A program made the translations under genes and the position numbers. The notes beneath the pieces are model-generated. The model worked only from the letters and a program-made list of their open reading frames with translations. It made no database searches and was not told the DNA's origin. From assembly GCA_003489145.1 (NCBI GenBank), contig DNJI01000002.1, positions 4,274 to 11,724 on the forward strand: DNA of 7,451 nt, read 5' to 3'. Below are positions 1 through 6,500 of this stretch, in pieces. Numbering within the stretch: position 1 is the stretch's first letter; every line of letters begins with the position of its first letter. Source of the DNA: Gammaproteobacteria bacterium (GTDB lineage: Bacteria; Pseudomonadota; Gammaproteobacteria; PS1; Pseudothioglobaceae).

Positions 1-624
1 TAAAATCGTATTGGTTTGCTTGGCAAACTGTGTGAGTTGTGCTGCGCAATCACGCACTTGAGTCACTGATCCTGGCGCTGAAGTTGAACCATCAGTCACC
101 ATGGTTTGGATTGAATCAATCACAATGACTTTGGGCTGTACTTCTTTAGCGAGCTTAATAATTTTTTCTAAATGGGTTTCACTCAGTAATAAGATATCTT
201 CATTAATACCCAAACGAATCGCCCTATCGCTTATTTGCTCGGCCGACTCTTCACCACTCACATACAAAGTCGTATTGTCTTTATTGATCGCAGCCATGGC
301 TTGCAAAATAAGCGTTGACTTGCCAATGCCTGGATCACCACCAATTAGCACAACCGAGCCATCTACCAAACCACCACCTAAAGTACGATCAAGCTCCGTT
401 AGTCCGGTTGACAACCTAGATCTATTTTCAGATTTAATGGCAGAAAGGTTTTGAACTTTTGACGGGGGCAGATCTTTTAAGCTTTCAGGCTTGGATGAGG
501 TTGCTTGAGACAAAACCACCTCTTCTAGGGTGTTCCATTCTTTACAATCTAGACACTGGCCCGCCCATTGATGGTGCGATGCGCCACAGGCTCGACAGAC
601 AAATTCTACTTTTACTTTTGCCAT
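1..624 (-). CDS. radA: DNA repair protein RadA, N-terminal 208 residues (3' end cut by window start)
   Basis: RadA is a RecA-related cytoplasmic ATPase that processes recombination intermediates and acts as a branch-migration helicase. The reading frame is open from the ATG at 624-622 to base 1, giving 208 of the roughly 455 residues usual for the family. An N-terminal C4 zinc finger is visible (C10, C13, C24, C27). After a linker comes the ATPase core: a STGLTELD-like segment at 72-79, LGGGL at 82-86, Walker A G96-DPGIGKS with K102, SGEES at 123-127, and Walker B hydrophobics ending at D170 in VIVIDSIQT. The RadA-specific KNRFG motif and the Lon-like C-terminal domain would lie beyond the window. 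The gene begins 13 bases after the nrdR stop, with a TAAGG element about 11 bases upstream, so it is probably co-transcribed with glyA and nrdR. The family call is secure; the C-terminal half cannot be judged. Confidence 0.96.
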   Translation of the reverse strand, partial: MAKVKVEFVCRACGASHHQWAGQCLDCKEWNTLEEVVLSQATSSKPESLKDLPPSKVQNLSAIKSENRSRLSTGLTELDRTLGGGLVDGSVVLIGGDPGIGKSTLILQAMAAINKDNTTLYVSGEESAEQISDRAIRLGINEDILLLSETHLEKIIKLAKEVQPKVIVIDSIQTMVTDGSTSAPGSVTQVRDCAAQLTQFAKQTNTIL

Positions 625-637
625 TTTTATATTAGCC

Positions 638-1090
638 TTATTTATTCATGAGTTTGTCAATCTCATTCTTAAAGGCTTCAATATCTTGAAATTGGCGATA
701 CACTGAAGCAAAACGAATATAGGCTACTTCATCAAGCGCTTTGAGTTCTTCCATGACCCATTCTCCAATTTTGGAAGAAGGTACTTCTCTCTCAGACCGG
801 GTCATTAGCTTACGCGAGATGCGCGCAATAGCGGTTTCAATTTGTGAAGTTTTTACTGGGCGTTTTTCTAAAGCTTTTAATAACCCTGAGCGAAGTTTAT
901 CTTCACTAAAGGATTCACGAGATTCGTCACTTTTAATTAAACGTGGGAGGTTTAAGTCAACTGTTTCACGTGTTGAATAACGCTCACTACAAGAGGTGCA
1001 TTCTCGACGACGACGCACTTGCGAGCCATCGTCAATTAAGCGAGTGTCTAATACCTTGGTATCGTCAGACTGACAAAATGGACAGCGCAT
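638..1090 (-). CDS. nrdR: Transcriptional repressor NrdR of ribonucleotide reductase genes
   Basis: NrdR is a zinc-ribbon/ATP-cone repressor that senses ATP/dATP and binds NrdR boxes in front of ribonucleotide reductase operons. The 150-residue protein is full length (E. coli NrdR is 149). The N-terminal zinc ribbon is intact, with C3-PF-C6 and C31-TS-C34 and the DNA-contacting RRRR at 26-29 between them. The ATP-cone follows from about residue 47 to 137, with the family signatures KLRSGLLKALEKRPV, REVPSSKIGEWVM and VAYIRFASVYRQF. The ATG at 1090-1088 is preceded by a strong Shine-Dalgarno (AAGGGGGAGA, 1100-1091). It lies 18 bases after the glyA stop and 13 before radA. I see no NrdR box in the 73-base glyA upstream region, so self-regulation through that promoter is not indicated. 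Its targets (nrd genes) are outside the window. Confidence 0.98.
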   Translation of the reverse strand: MRCPFCQSDDTKVLDTRLIDDGSQVRRRRECTSCSERYSTRETVDLNLPRLIKSDESRESFSEDKLRSGLLKALEKRPVKTSQIETAIARISRKLMTRSEREVPSSKIGEWVMEELKALDEVAYIRFASVYRQFQDIEAFKNEIDKLMNK

Positions 1091-1100
1091 TCTCCCCCTT
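1091..1100 (-). promoter_or_regulatory. Shine-Dalgarno of nrdR
   Basis: On the minus strand the bases read AAGGGGGAGA directly before the nrdR ATG, with AAGG six bases from the start codon. It is one of the strongest ribosome sites in the window and supports independent translation of nrdR inside the glyA-nrdR-radA unit. Confidence 0.75.
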
Positions 1101-1108
1101 GAATAATG

Positions 1109-2362
1109 CTATTTATAAACTGGATGGTCAGCGCAAAGCTTAGTTACTTTTGCCTTAACCTCATCAATCACTGATTGATTTTCAAGATCATCACAAATGT
1201 CACACATCCACGAAGCCAGATCAATACATTCGCTTTCACTGAAGCCACGTGTTGTTGCAGCCGGTGTACCGACACGAATACCGCTAGTGACAAATGGCGA
1301 TTGCGGATCATTCGGTACTGCATTCATGTTAACCGTAATGTGCGCCGAACCTAATGCTGCATCAACTGCTTTACCCGTTAGACCTTGATCAATAAAGCTC
1401 ACTAAGAATAAATGATCATCCGTACCACCAGACACCACATCAAATCCACGTTCAATAAACGTATTAGCCATAGCTTGAGCGTTAATTTTTACTTGCTTTT
1501 GATAAGTTTTATACTCATCAGTCATTGCCTCTTTAAAACAAACTGCTTTCGCCGCAATAATGTGCATCAACGGGCCGCCTTGAATACCGGGGAAAATCGC
1601 TGAATTAAGTTTCTTTTCAATTTCCTCATTGGCCTTAGCTAGAATCAAACCACCACGAGGGCCACGAAGCGTCTTGTGAGTGGTCGTGGTGGTAACATCT
1701 GCAATAGCAACTGGAGATGGATATTCACCCGTTGCAATGAGGCCGGCAACGTGAGCCATATCTACCATCAAGTATGCACCGATTGAATCGGCAATATCTC
1801 TAAAACGCTGCCAATCAACTACGCGAGAATAAGCGGAGAATCCTGCAATAATCATTTTTGGATTGTGTTCTTTGGCTAGCGCCTCAACTTGAGCATAATC
1901 AATTTCACCCGTAGTTTCATCTAGACCGTACTGAATAGCGTTGAAATTTTTGCCAGAAAATGAAGGCTTAGCACCATGAGTCAAGTGACCACCATGTGCA
2001 AGACTCATGCCTAAGATTGTATCGCCTGGCACTAGTAGCGCCTGGAAAACTGCCGCATTAGCTTGAGAGCCAGAATGTGGCTGCACGTTAGCATAATCTG
2101 CACCAAATAATTCTTTGGCACGATCAATGGCCAATTGCTCAACCACGTCTACATGCTCACAACCACCATAGTAACGCTTCTTAGGATAACCTTCAGCGTA
2201 CTTGTTAGTCAACTGCGAACCCTGCGCTTCCATCACTGCAGGTGAGGTGTAATTCTCACTGGCGATTAGCTCAATATGTGCTTCTTGACGTGCAACTTCC
2301 GCATCAATAGCATCAGCAATATCTGCGTCTACAACGCTTAGGGTTTTTGATCTTTCGAACAT
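1109..2362 (-). CDS. glyA: Serine hydroxymethyltransferase (glycine hydroxymethyltransferase)
   Basis: This cytoplasmic PLP enzyme interconverts serine plus tetrahydrofolate with glycine plus 5,10-methylenetetrahydrofolate, the main source of one-carbon units. It has 417 residues, the same length as E. coli GlyA, and aligns along its whole length by eye. Visible signatures are IELIASENY (30-38), LTNKYAEGYP (51-60), PHSGSQAN (95-102), AHGGHLTHG (122-130), D201/H204 in VDMAHVAG, the PLP-binding K230 in TTTTHKTLRGPRGG and carboxylate-binding R363 in SGIRVGTPA. One oddity: the usual VNKN motif reads VNMN, with M346 where a lysine is normal. A good SD (AAGGAG, 2372-2367) precedes the ATG. It appears to be first in a glyA-nrdR-radA operon and faces the DJ-1-like gene across 73 bases. 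With tdh and kbl nearby it completes a threonine-to-glycine-to-C1 route. Confidence 0.98.
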   Translation of the reverse strand: MFERSKTLSVVDADIADAIDAEVARQEAHIELIASENYTSPAVMEAQGSQLTNKYAEGYPKKRYYGGCEHVDVVEQLAIDRAKELFGADYANVQPHSGSQANAAVFQALLVPGDTILGMSLAHGGHLTHGAKPSFSGKNFNAIQYGLDETTGEIDYAQVEALAKEHNPKMIIAGFSAYSRVVDWQRFRDIADSIGAYLMVDMAHVAGLIATGEYPSPVAIADVTTTTTHKTLRGPRGGLILAKANEEIEKKLNSAIFPGIQGGPLMHIIAAKAVCFKEAMTDEYKTYQKQVKINAQAMANTFIERGFDVVSGGTDDHLFLVSFIDQGLTGKAVDAALGSAHITVNMNAVPNDPQSPFVTSGIRVGTPAATTRGFSESECIDLASWMCDICDDLENQSVIDEVKAKVTKLCADHPVYK

Positions 2363-2366
2363 GGTT

Positions 2367-2372
2367 CTCCTT
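2367..2372 (-). promoter_or_regulatory. Shine-Dalgarno of glyA
   Basis: The minus strand reads AAGGAG four bases before the ATG at 2362-2360. The match to the anti-SD is nearly full and it fixes the glyA start. Confidence 0.75.
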
Positions 2373-2399
2373 GTAAATTTTATAAATATAAATTACAAT
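2371..2399 (+). promoter_or_regulatory. Candidate sigma70-type promoter for the DJ-1/PfpI gene
   Basis: TTGTAA (2371-2376, 4 of 6 to TTGACA) and TACAAT (2394-2399, 5 of 6 to TATAAT) are exactly 17 bases apart. Transcription would start around 2406, about 30 bases before the ATG at 2436. It overlaps the candidate glyA promoter on the other strand, so the two could compete or share an operator. AT-rich background weakens the case. Confidence 0.4.
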
Positions 2400-2413
2400 T
2401 AATTTTATCTTAA
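2385..2413 (-). promoter_or_regulatory. Candidate sigma70-type promoter for glyA-nrdR-radA
   Basis: On the minus strand a TTAAGA hexamer (2413-2408, 4 of 6 to TTGACA) and a TATATT hexamer (2390-2385, 5 of 6 to TATAAT) are separated by 17 bases. A transcript would start near 2378, leaving a leader of about 15 bases that includes the SD. The region is very AT-rich, so chance matches to a -10 box are likely; this is a prediction only. Confidence 0.35.
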
Positions 2414-2435
2414 TTTATGAATACACAGAATCATT

Positions 2436-2984
2436 ATGCCTCAAATATTAGTACCTCTAGCCAACGGATTTGAAGAAATTGAAGCCATCAGTATTATTGA
2501 TATTTGTAGACGTGGTCAGATCGATGTGATTGTCGCTGGTGTTGGGGAAAAAATTATTATGGGCGCACGTGATATTCCCGTTGTTACAGATTGCTTAATC
2601 GATGAAGTTAACACTGATAATTTAGATATGGTTGTATTGCCAGGCGGCTGGGGTGGTACTGAGGTGCTAGCCAGCAGCACAACGGTGCAATCCATTCTTA
2701 AACAAATGAAGCAAAGTGATAAACATATTGGTGCAATCTGTGCGGCACCTTATGCGCTTAATACTGCTGGCGTGCTCAGTGACAACTTCACTTGTTATCC
2801 ATCCATTGAAAATAAAATTCGTCTTGATGGCTATGATAAAAATACAGACACAGTAACAGACGGAAAAATCATGACTTCACAAGGTGTGGGCACGGCCATT
2901 TGTTTTGCACTCGAAATTATCAAAACCCTGCAAGGAAATGATAAATATCAACAAATAAAGCAAGAAATACTAGCCAAATGTTAG
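2436..2984 (+). CDS. DJ-1/PfpI family protein (YajL-like)
   Basis: This is a member of the DJ-1/PfpI superfamily, small flavodoxin-fold proteins with a reactive cysteine on a nucleophile elbow. At 182 residues it is close to human DJ-1 (189) and E. coli YajL (196). Visible features are the N-terminal ILVPLANGFEEIEA with E16 at the position of DJ-1 E18, VVLPGG at 66-71, the nucleophile C102 in GAICAAP, and TSQGVGTA at 147-154. V151 replaces the proline usual in the TS[RQ]GPGT motif. DJ-1 relatives have been linked to oxidative stress, protein chaperoning and, more disputably, deglycase or methylglyoxal activity; which applies here cannot be read from sequence. No clear SD is seen before the ATG. 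It is a single gene, divergent from glyA and convergent with kbl, whose stop codon it overlaps. YajL is the nearest family I recognise, not a firm orthology call. Confidence 0.92.
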   Translation: MPQILVPLANGFEEIEAISIIDICRRGQIDVIVAGVGEKIIMGARDIPVVTDCLIDEVNTDNLDMVVLPGGWGGTEVLASSTTVQSILKQMKQSDKHIGAICAAPYALNTAGVLSDNFTCYPSIENKIRLDGYDKNTDTVTDGKIMTSQGVGTAICFALEIIKTLQGNDKYQQIKQEILAKC

Positions 2985-4174
2985 CTTGCTAGTTCGTCCC
3001 TAGTTTGAGCAAAAGCCTTGATAGCTTTATCTAAATCTTCTTTAGTATGTGCAGCAGATATTTGTGTACGAATTCTTGCCTTGCCTTTTGGCACTACAGG
3101 AAAGAAAAAACCAATAGCGTAGATGCCTTTTTCTAAGAGTTTTTTGCTCATCTCTTGTGCAAGGCTGGCATCACCCAACATTACTGGAACAATTGGGTGA
3201 TCCCCATCATCTACATCGAAGCCGACCTTTTGCATGCCTTTTCTAAAATAGTGCGTGTTTGATTCTAGACGATCACGAAGCTTAGTTGAACTAGACAACA
3301 TATCTAACACTTTAAGAGATGCAGCGCAAATAGAAGGTGCAAGCGTATTTGAAAATAAATACGGGCGTGACCTCTGACGCAACATATCGACAATCTCTTT
3401 ACGCGCTGAAGTATATCCACCTGACGCACCGCCCAACGCCTTACCAAAAGTACCTGTAATAATATCTACACGATCCATTACATTACAGTACTCATGCACA
3501 CCACGGCCTGTCTTTCCCATAAAGCCAACCGCATGACAATCATCGTGATGCACCATGGCGTCAAATTCATCTGCTAGATCACAAATTTTATCAAGCTGCG
3601 CAACCGTGCCGTCCATAGAAAATACGCCATCCGTAGTAATTAAAATACGTCTTGCACCTGCATCTTTGGCTTCAATAAGCTTAGACCTAAGATCGTTCAT
3701 ATTGTTATTTTTATAACGATAACGTGCCGCCTTACATAAACGTACACCGTCAATAATAGAAGCGTGATTCAGTTCGTCAGAAATAATTGCATCTTCGGCC
3801 GTCAAAATAGTTTCAAACAGCCCGGTATTAGCATCGAAACAAGCGGCATATAAAATAGTACCCTCCATACCTAAAAATTCGCTCACTTTTTTTTCTAAAG
3901 TTTTATGAATGCTTTGCGTGCCACAAATAAAACGCACTGATGAAAGCCCAAAACCCCACTGTGAAAAACTATCTTTAGCGGCTTGAATGACTTTAGAGTT
4001 ATTAGCCAAACCTAAATAGTTGTTAGCACACATATTAATCACTTCTGAACCATCTTCAAGAGTAATGTTGTTCTTTTGTTCACTTGCAATCACTCTCTCC
4101 ACCTTCCACAAGCCTGCTTCCTTTATCTCTGTCAAATCTTTAGTGATACTATCTTTTGCACTTTTAAAACTCAT
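2981..4174 (-). CDS. kbl: 2-amino-3-ketobutyrate coenzyme A ligase (glycine C-acetyltransferase)
   Basis: Kbl is a PLP enzyme of the alpha-oxoamine synthase family that cleaves 2-amino-3-ketobutyrate with CoA to glycine and acetyl-CoA, the second step of threonine breakdown. At 397 residues it matches E. coli Kbl (398). Visible signatures are CANNYLGLANN (49-59), FGLSSVRFICGTQ with the substrate arginine (75-87), DELNHASIIDG with H137, D211 and H214 in DDCHAVGF, and the PLP lysine K245 in TGTFGKALGGASGGY. The two residues before D211 are both histidine where E. coli has hydrophobics (MV), a local variation. A strong SD lies six bases upstream inside the end of tdh, with only two bases between the tdh stop and this ATG, so translation is probably coupled. 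The stop overlaps the convergent DJ-1-like stop by four bases. The close alternatives BioF and ALAS are less likely given the tdh partner. Confidence 0.97.
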   Translation of the reverse strand: MSFKSAKDSITKDLTEIKEAGLWKVERVIASEQKNNITLEDGSEVINMCANNYLGLANNSKVIQAAKDSFSQWGFGLSSVRFICGTQSIHKTLEKKVSEFLGMEGTILYAACFDANTGLFETILTAEDAIISDELNHASIIDGVRLCKAARYRYKNNNMNDLRSKLIEAKDAGARRILITTDGVFSMDGTVAQLDKICDLADEFDAMVHHDDCHAVGFMGKTGRGVHEYCNVMDRVDIITGTFGKALGGASGGYTSARKEIVDMLRQRSRPYLFSNTLAPSICAASLKVLDMLSSSTKLRDRLESNTHYFRKGMQKVGFDVDDGDHPIVPVMLGDASLAQEMSKKLLEKGIYAIGFFFPVVPKGKARIRTQISAAHTKEDLDKAIKAFAQTRDELAS

Positions 4175-4176
4175 TG

Positions 4177-5211
4177 CTAATCCTCCCAGTTAAGTATCAC
4201 CTTTCCTGACTCACCTGAAAGCATTGCATCAAAACCTTTTTGGAAATCGGTGTAATGAAAGTGGTGGGTAATAATGTCTTCTAGCGGCAGGCCGCTTTGC
4301 ACCATCATAGAACCCTTATACCAAGTCTCAAAAATCTCACGACCATAGATACCTTTAATGGTGAGCCCTTTAAATACTACCTGGTCCCAATCAATGCCGG
4401 AACCTGAAGGCATAATTGCAAGCATGGCGATATTGCCGCCACTAATCATAAGATTGAGCATGTTACTGAATGCGTGTGGGGAGCCTGACATTTCTAAACC
4501 AACGTCAAACCCTTCAAAAATACCCAAATCTTGCATAAATTCTCGAGAAATTGTTTCCTTAGCAACATTAATCGGAACAACTTTAGGTGCAGCTTTTTTA
4601 GCTAAATCTAAACGGTATTGATTAAGATCGGTAATCACAATATTACGCGCACCAGCATGCATCGCTACCATTGCTGCCATAATTCCTATTGGCCCAGCGC
4701 CGGTAATCAACACATCTTCACCGACCATATTAAAAGAAAGTGCGGTATGTACCGCATTACCGTAAGGATCAAAGCATGCCAATAAATCGGTTGATATCTC
4801 TCTAGAGGGTTTAAATACATTCTCCGCTGGAATCGATAGATACTCAGCAAAACAGCCAGTTCTGTTAACGCCAATGCCGATCGTATTAGGGCAAAGATGC
4901 TTACGCCCTGCTAGACAATTACGGCAACGACCACAAGTAATATGCCCTTCTCCAGAGACAATGTCTCCGACTTTTAAGTCAGTCACATTAGAGCCTAATT
5001 CAACAATCTCGCCAGCAAATTCATGGCCCGTTGTCATCGGCACTGGAATAGTTTTTTGTGCCCATTCATCCCATTTGTAAATATGGATATCAGTACCACA
5101 AATGGCAGTTTTCTTAATTTTAACTAAGACATCATTATTACCCACCTCTGGCATTGGCACATCTTCTAACCAAATACCTTCTTTTGTGTGTTTTTTAACT
5201 AGTGCTTTCAT
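4177..5211 (-). CDS. tdh: L-threonine 3-dehydrogenase, zinc-dependent MDR type
   Basis: Tdh oxidises L-threonine to 2-amino-3-ketobutyrate with NAD+, feeding Kbl. With the start at 5211 the protein has 344 residues (E. coli 341) and begins MKAL like E. coli Tdh. Catalytic zinc ligands C38, H63 and E64 are present in AICGTDIHIY and TGHEFAGE. The structural-zinc cysteines C93, C96, C99 and C107 are all kept in HITCGRCRNC...HLC. The Rossmann motif GAGPIG is at 171-176, with the acidic D195 at the end of strand beta-2 fitting NAD+. The closing segment DFQKGFDAMLSGESGKVILNW is typical. A longer frame reaches an ATG at 5283, but its 24 extra residues match nothing in the family and would overlap moeB by 47 bases; a TAAGG sits eight bases before 5211. 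Order is tdh then kbl, the reverse of E. coli. Confidence 0.97.
   Translation of the reverse strand: MKALVKKHTKEGIWLEDVPMPEVGNNDVLVKIKKTAICGTDIHIYKWDEWAQKTIPVPMTTGHEFAGEIVELGSNVTDLKVGDIVSGEGHITCGRCRNCLAGRKHLCPNTIGIGVNRTGCFAEYLSIPAENVFKPSREISTDLLACFDPYGNAVHTALSFNMVGEDVLITGAGPIGIMAAMVAMHAGARNIVITDLNQYRLDLAKKAAPKVVPINVAKETISREFMQDLGIFEGFDVGLEMSGSPHAFSNMLNLMISGGNIAMLAIMPSGSGIDWDQVVFKGLTIKGIYGREIFETWYKGSMMVQSGLPLEDIITHHFHYTDFQKGFDAMLSGESGKVILNWED
4181..4187 (-). promoter_or_regulatory. Shine-Dalgarno of kbl inside the tdh 3' end
   Basis: The minus strand reads GGGAGGA, six bases before the kbl ATG (4174-4172) and overlapping the last sense codons of tdh. The layout suggests that ribosomes ending tdh translation reinitiate on kbl, giving balanced amounts of two consecutive enzymes. 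Confidence 0.75.
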
Positions 5212-5219
5212 TATAAAGA

Positions 5220-5224
5220 CCTTA
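5220..5224 (-). promoter_or_regulatory. Shine-Dalgarno that fixes the tdh start
   Basis: TAAGG on the minus strand lies eight bases before the ATG at 5211-5209 and within the 25-base gap after the moeB stop. It supports the 344-residue start over the in-frame upstream ATG at 5283. Confidence 0.65.
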
Positions 5225-5236
5225 CTATTTGAATTG

Positions 5237-5977
5237 TTATTTGTTGCAAATTGTACAAGATTTATCTTTATTAATTGTGACATTTCTAAAGCTTAAATCT
5301 AGTGCATCAATAATCATGAGCTTACCCACGAGTTGCTCACCAAGATTCAAAATCACTTTAATTGCTTGTAAAGCCTGCATTGTGCCCAGCATACCTGCCA
5401 CAGGCGCCAATATACCATTATCAGTACAGTTCTCATCGTTATTGCCTTCTACTGAGTACAAGCACTGATAGCATGGCTTCTCAGCCTCATAGCCTTTAAA
5501 CACAGACAGTTGACCTTCAAAGCGGATAACCGCAGCTGAGACTAGCGGGGTTTTCTGTTCAACACATGCTTTGTTAATCTTAAAACGCGTATCAAAGTTA
5601 TCGGTGCCATCAAGCACTATGTCAGATTTATCCACCCAGGCATTTAAATTATTTTCGTCAAGATCTTTCACGGTTGTGATTTTGACGTCTGGATTAATCG
5701 ACAGCATCTTAGCCTTGGCAGAGTCTACTTTGAATTCGCCAATGTCATCCGTGTGATGAATCACTTGGCGTTGAAGATTGGACAATTCTACCTTATCAAA
5801 ATCCGCAATGATAAGGTGCCCTACCCCTGCTGCTGCAAGATACATGGCAGATGGCGAACCCAGCCCACCCACACCAATGAGTAACATGGTTGAATCCAGT
5901 AAAGCTTGCTGCCCTTCTATACCTACCTCTGGCAGGATGATTTGTCGTGAGTATCTGAGTAAATCTTGGTCGTTCAT
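5237..5977 (-). CDS. E1-like adenylyltransferase of the MoeB/ThiF/HesA family
   Basis: Proteins of this family use ATP to adenylate the C-terminal glycine of a ubiquitin-like sulfur carrier (MoaD or ThiS) for molybdopterin or thiamine synthesis. At 246 residues it has the length of E. coli MoeB (249) and ThiF (251). Visible features are the N-terminal YSRQIILPEVG (9-19), the nucleotide-binding GVGGLGSP (35-42), DFDKVELSNLQRQ (59-71) and DGTDNFDTR (123-131). Zinc-binding pairs are C169-YQ-C172 and C241-TI-C244. C184 sits in the ENCTDNGILAPVAG segment, where ThiF has its sulfur-transfer cysteine. Sequence alone does not separate MoeB from ThiF, and no moa, moe or thi neighbour is present, so no symbol is given. 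The ATG overlaps the msrA stop (ATGA), and tdh follows after 25 bases, implying co-transcription. Confidence 0.93.
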   Translation of the reverse strand: MNDQDLLRYSRQIILPEVGIEGQQALLDSTMLLIGVGGLGSPSAMYLAAAGVGHLIIADFDKVELSNLQRQVIHHTDDIGEFKVDSAKAKMLSINPDVKITTVKDLDENNLNAWVDKSDIVLDGTDNFDTRFKINKACVEQKTPLVSAAVIRFEGQLSVFKGYEAEKPCYQCLYSVEGNNDENCTDNGILAPVAGMLGTMQALQAIKVILNLGEQLVGKLMIIDALDLSFRNVTINKDKSCTICNK

Positions 5978-6462
5978 TTGAAATATTTATCCAGTTTCGG
6001 CGTGATTAACATCGCACAATAAGGTTGGTTTGGGTTGTTATTATAATAATTTTGATGATAATCTTCTGCCATATAGAACACATCCAGCTCGCTTACCTCT
6101 GTGACAATATTATCGCCTAATTTTTGAATAAATTGGTTAGCTTGGGTTTGTTGCTCATCATTTGTGTAAAACACGGCAGATCGATACTGCGTGCCTTTGT
6201 CGTTACCTTGTTGATTGAGCGTTGTGGCATCATGTGTCGCAAAAAATACTTGAAGTAGATCTTCAAAAGAAACAATGGTCTCGTCAAATGTAATCTTAAC
6301 CACTTCGGCATGTCCGGAACTGCCTGTACAGATATCTTGATAAATTGGATCAATAGTTGACCCATTACAATACCCTGACTCAACAAGACCAACACCTTGT
6401 ATGCGTTGAAAAACTGCCTCAACACACCAAAAACATCCACCGGCAAAATATGCTGTTTGCAT
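5974..6462 (-). CDS. msrA: Peptide-methionine (S)-S-oxide reductase MsrA
   Basis: MsrA reduces the S-epimer of methionine sulfoxide in proteins, repairing oxidative damage in the cytoplasm with thioredoxin as the usual reductant. The protein has 162 residues, a short single-domain form with no signal peptide and no fused MsrB. The catalytic motif GGCFWCVEA is at 8-16, with nucleophile C10 and C13. Family signatures follow: a GYCNG variant of GYxGG (31-35), DPIYQDICTGSSGHAEVVKI (39-58), HDATTLNQQGNDKGTQYRSAVFY and AEDYHQNYY with the YHQ(N/D) substrate residues. C148 in QPYCAMLITPKL is a candidate resolving cysteine. The start at 6462 leaves only three residues before the AYFAGGCFW core, which is typical; SD is weak (AAGAG). 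It overlaps moeB by four bases and probably heads the operon. Bases 6416-6450, encoding the catalytic motif, recur at the window end. Confidence 0.97.
   Translation of the reverse strand: MQTAYFAGGCFWCVEAVFQRIQGVGLVESGYCNGSTIDPIYQDICTGSSGHAEVVKITFDETIVSFEDLLQVFFATHDATTLNQQGNDKGTQYRSAVFYTNDEQQTQANQFIQKLGDNIVTEVSELDVFYMAEDYHQNYYNNNPNQPYCAMLITPKLDKYFK
6416..6450 (+). repeat. 35-bp direct repeat, copy 1 (native, within msrA)
   Basis: These 35 bases are identical to 7417-7451. Here they are the antisense of msrA codons 5 to 16, including the conserved GGCFWCVE motif, so this copy is clearly the original. The preceding base differs (t here, g in copy 2), which defines the left edge of identity. 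Confidence 0.97.
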
Positions 6463-6490
6463 GTATGATTAGACTCTTAACAAAACCCAT

Positions 6491-6496
6491 AGTATA
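6491..6496 (-). promoter_or_regulatory. Candidate -10 box for the msrA operon
   Basis: The minus strand reads TATACT (5 of 6 to TATAAT), which would start a transcript near 6484 with a leader of about 22 bases before the msrA ATG. I find no good -35 hexamer at 16-18 bases upstream, where the sequence is already inside the alkylation-repair gene. Prediction only. Confidence 0.35.
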
Positions 6497-6500
6497 GCCG

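Noticed and set aside
14..28. Small hairpin (GTTTGC, 3-base loop, GCAAAC) near the window start
   Set aside because: It lies inside the conserved radA coding region, is only six base pairs long and has no following U-run, so it is neither a terminator nor a convincing regulatory element.
18..28. 11-base match GCTTGGCAAAC between the window start and 7307-7317, as a hint of circularity
   Set aside because: Several 11-base matches are expected by chance in a window this long, and neither copy is at both termini.
101..454. Plus-strand open frame of 117 codons over radA
   Set aside because: It lies opposite a clearly conserved RadA reading frame and its translation shows no domain; it is an antisense shadow.
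2363..2435. Possible glycine riboswitch in front of glyA
   Set aside because: The spacer is only 73 bases and lacks the conserved G-rich paired helices of that class; it is too short for a tandem or single aptamer plus promoter.
5212..5283. In-frame upstream extension of tdh to an ATG at 5283, adding 24 residues
   Set aside because: The extra residues resemble nothing at the start of Tdh, would overlap moeB by 47 bases, and the MKAL start at 5211 has both an SD and agreement with E. coli Tdh.
6117..6446. Minus-strand open frame of 109 codons in another frame of msrA
   Set aside because: MsrA is fully conserved through this stretch in its own frame; the alternative translation has no recognisable features.
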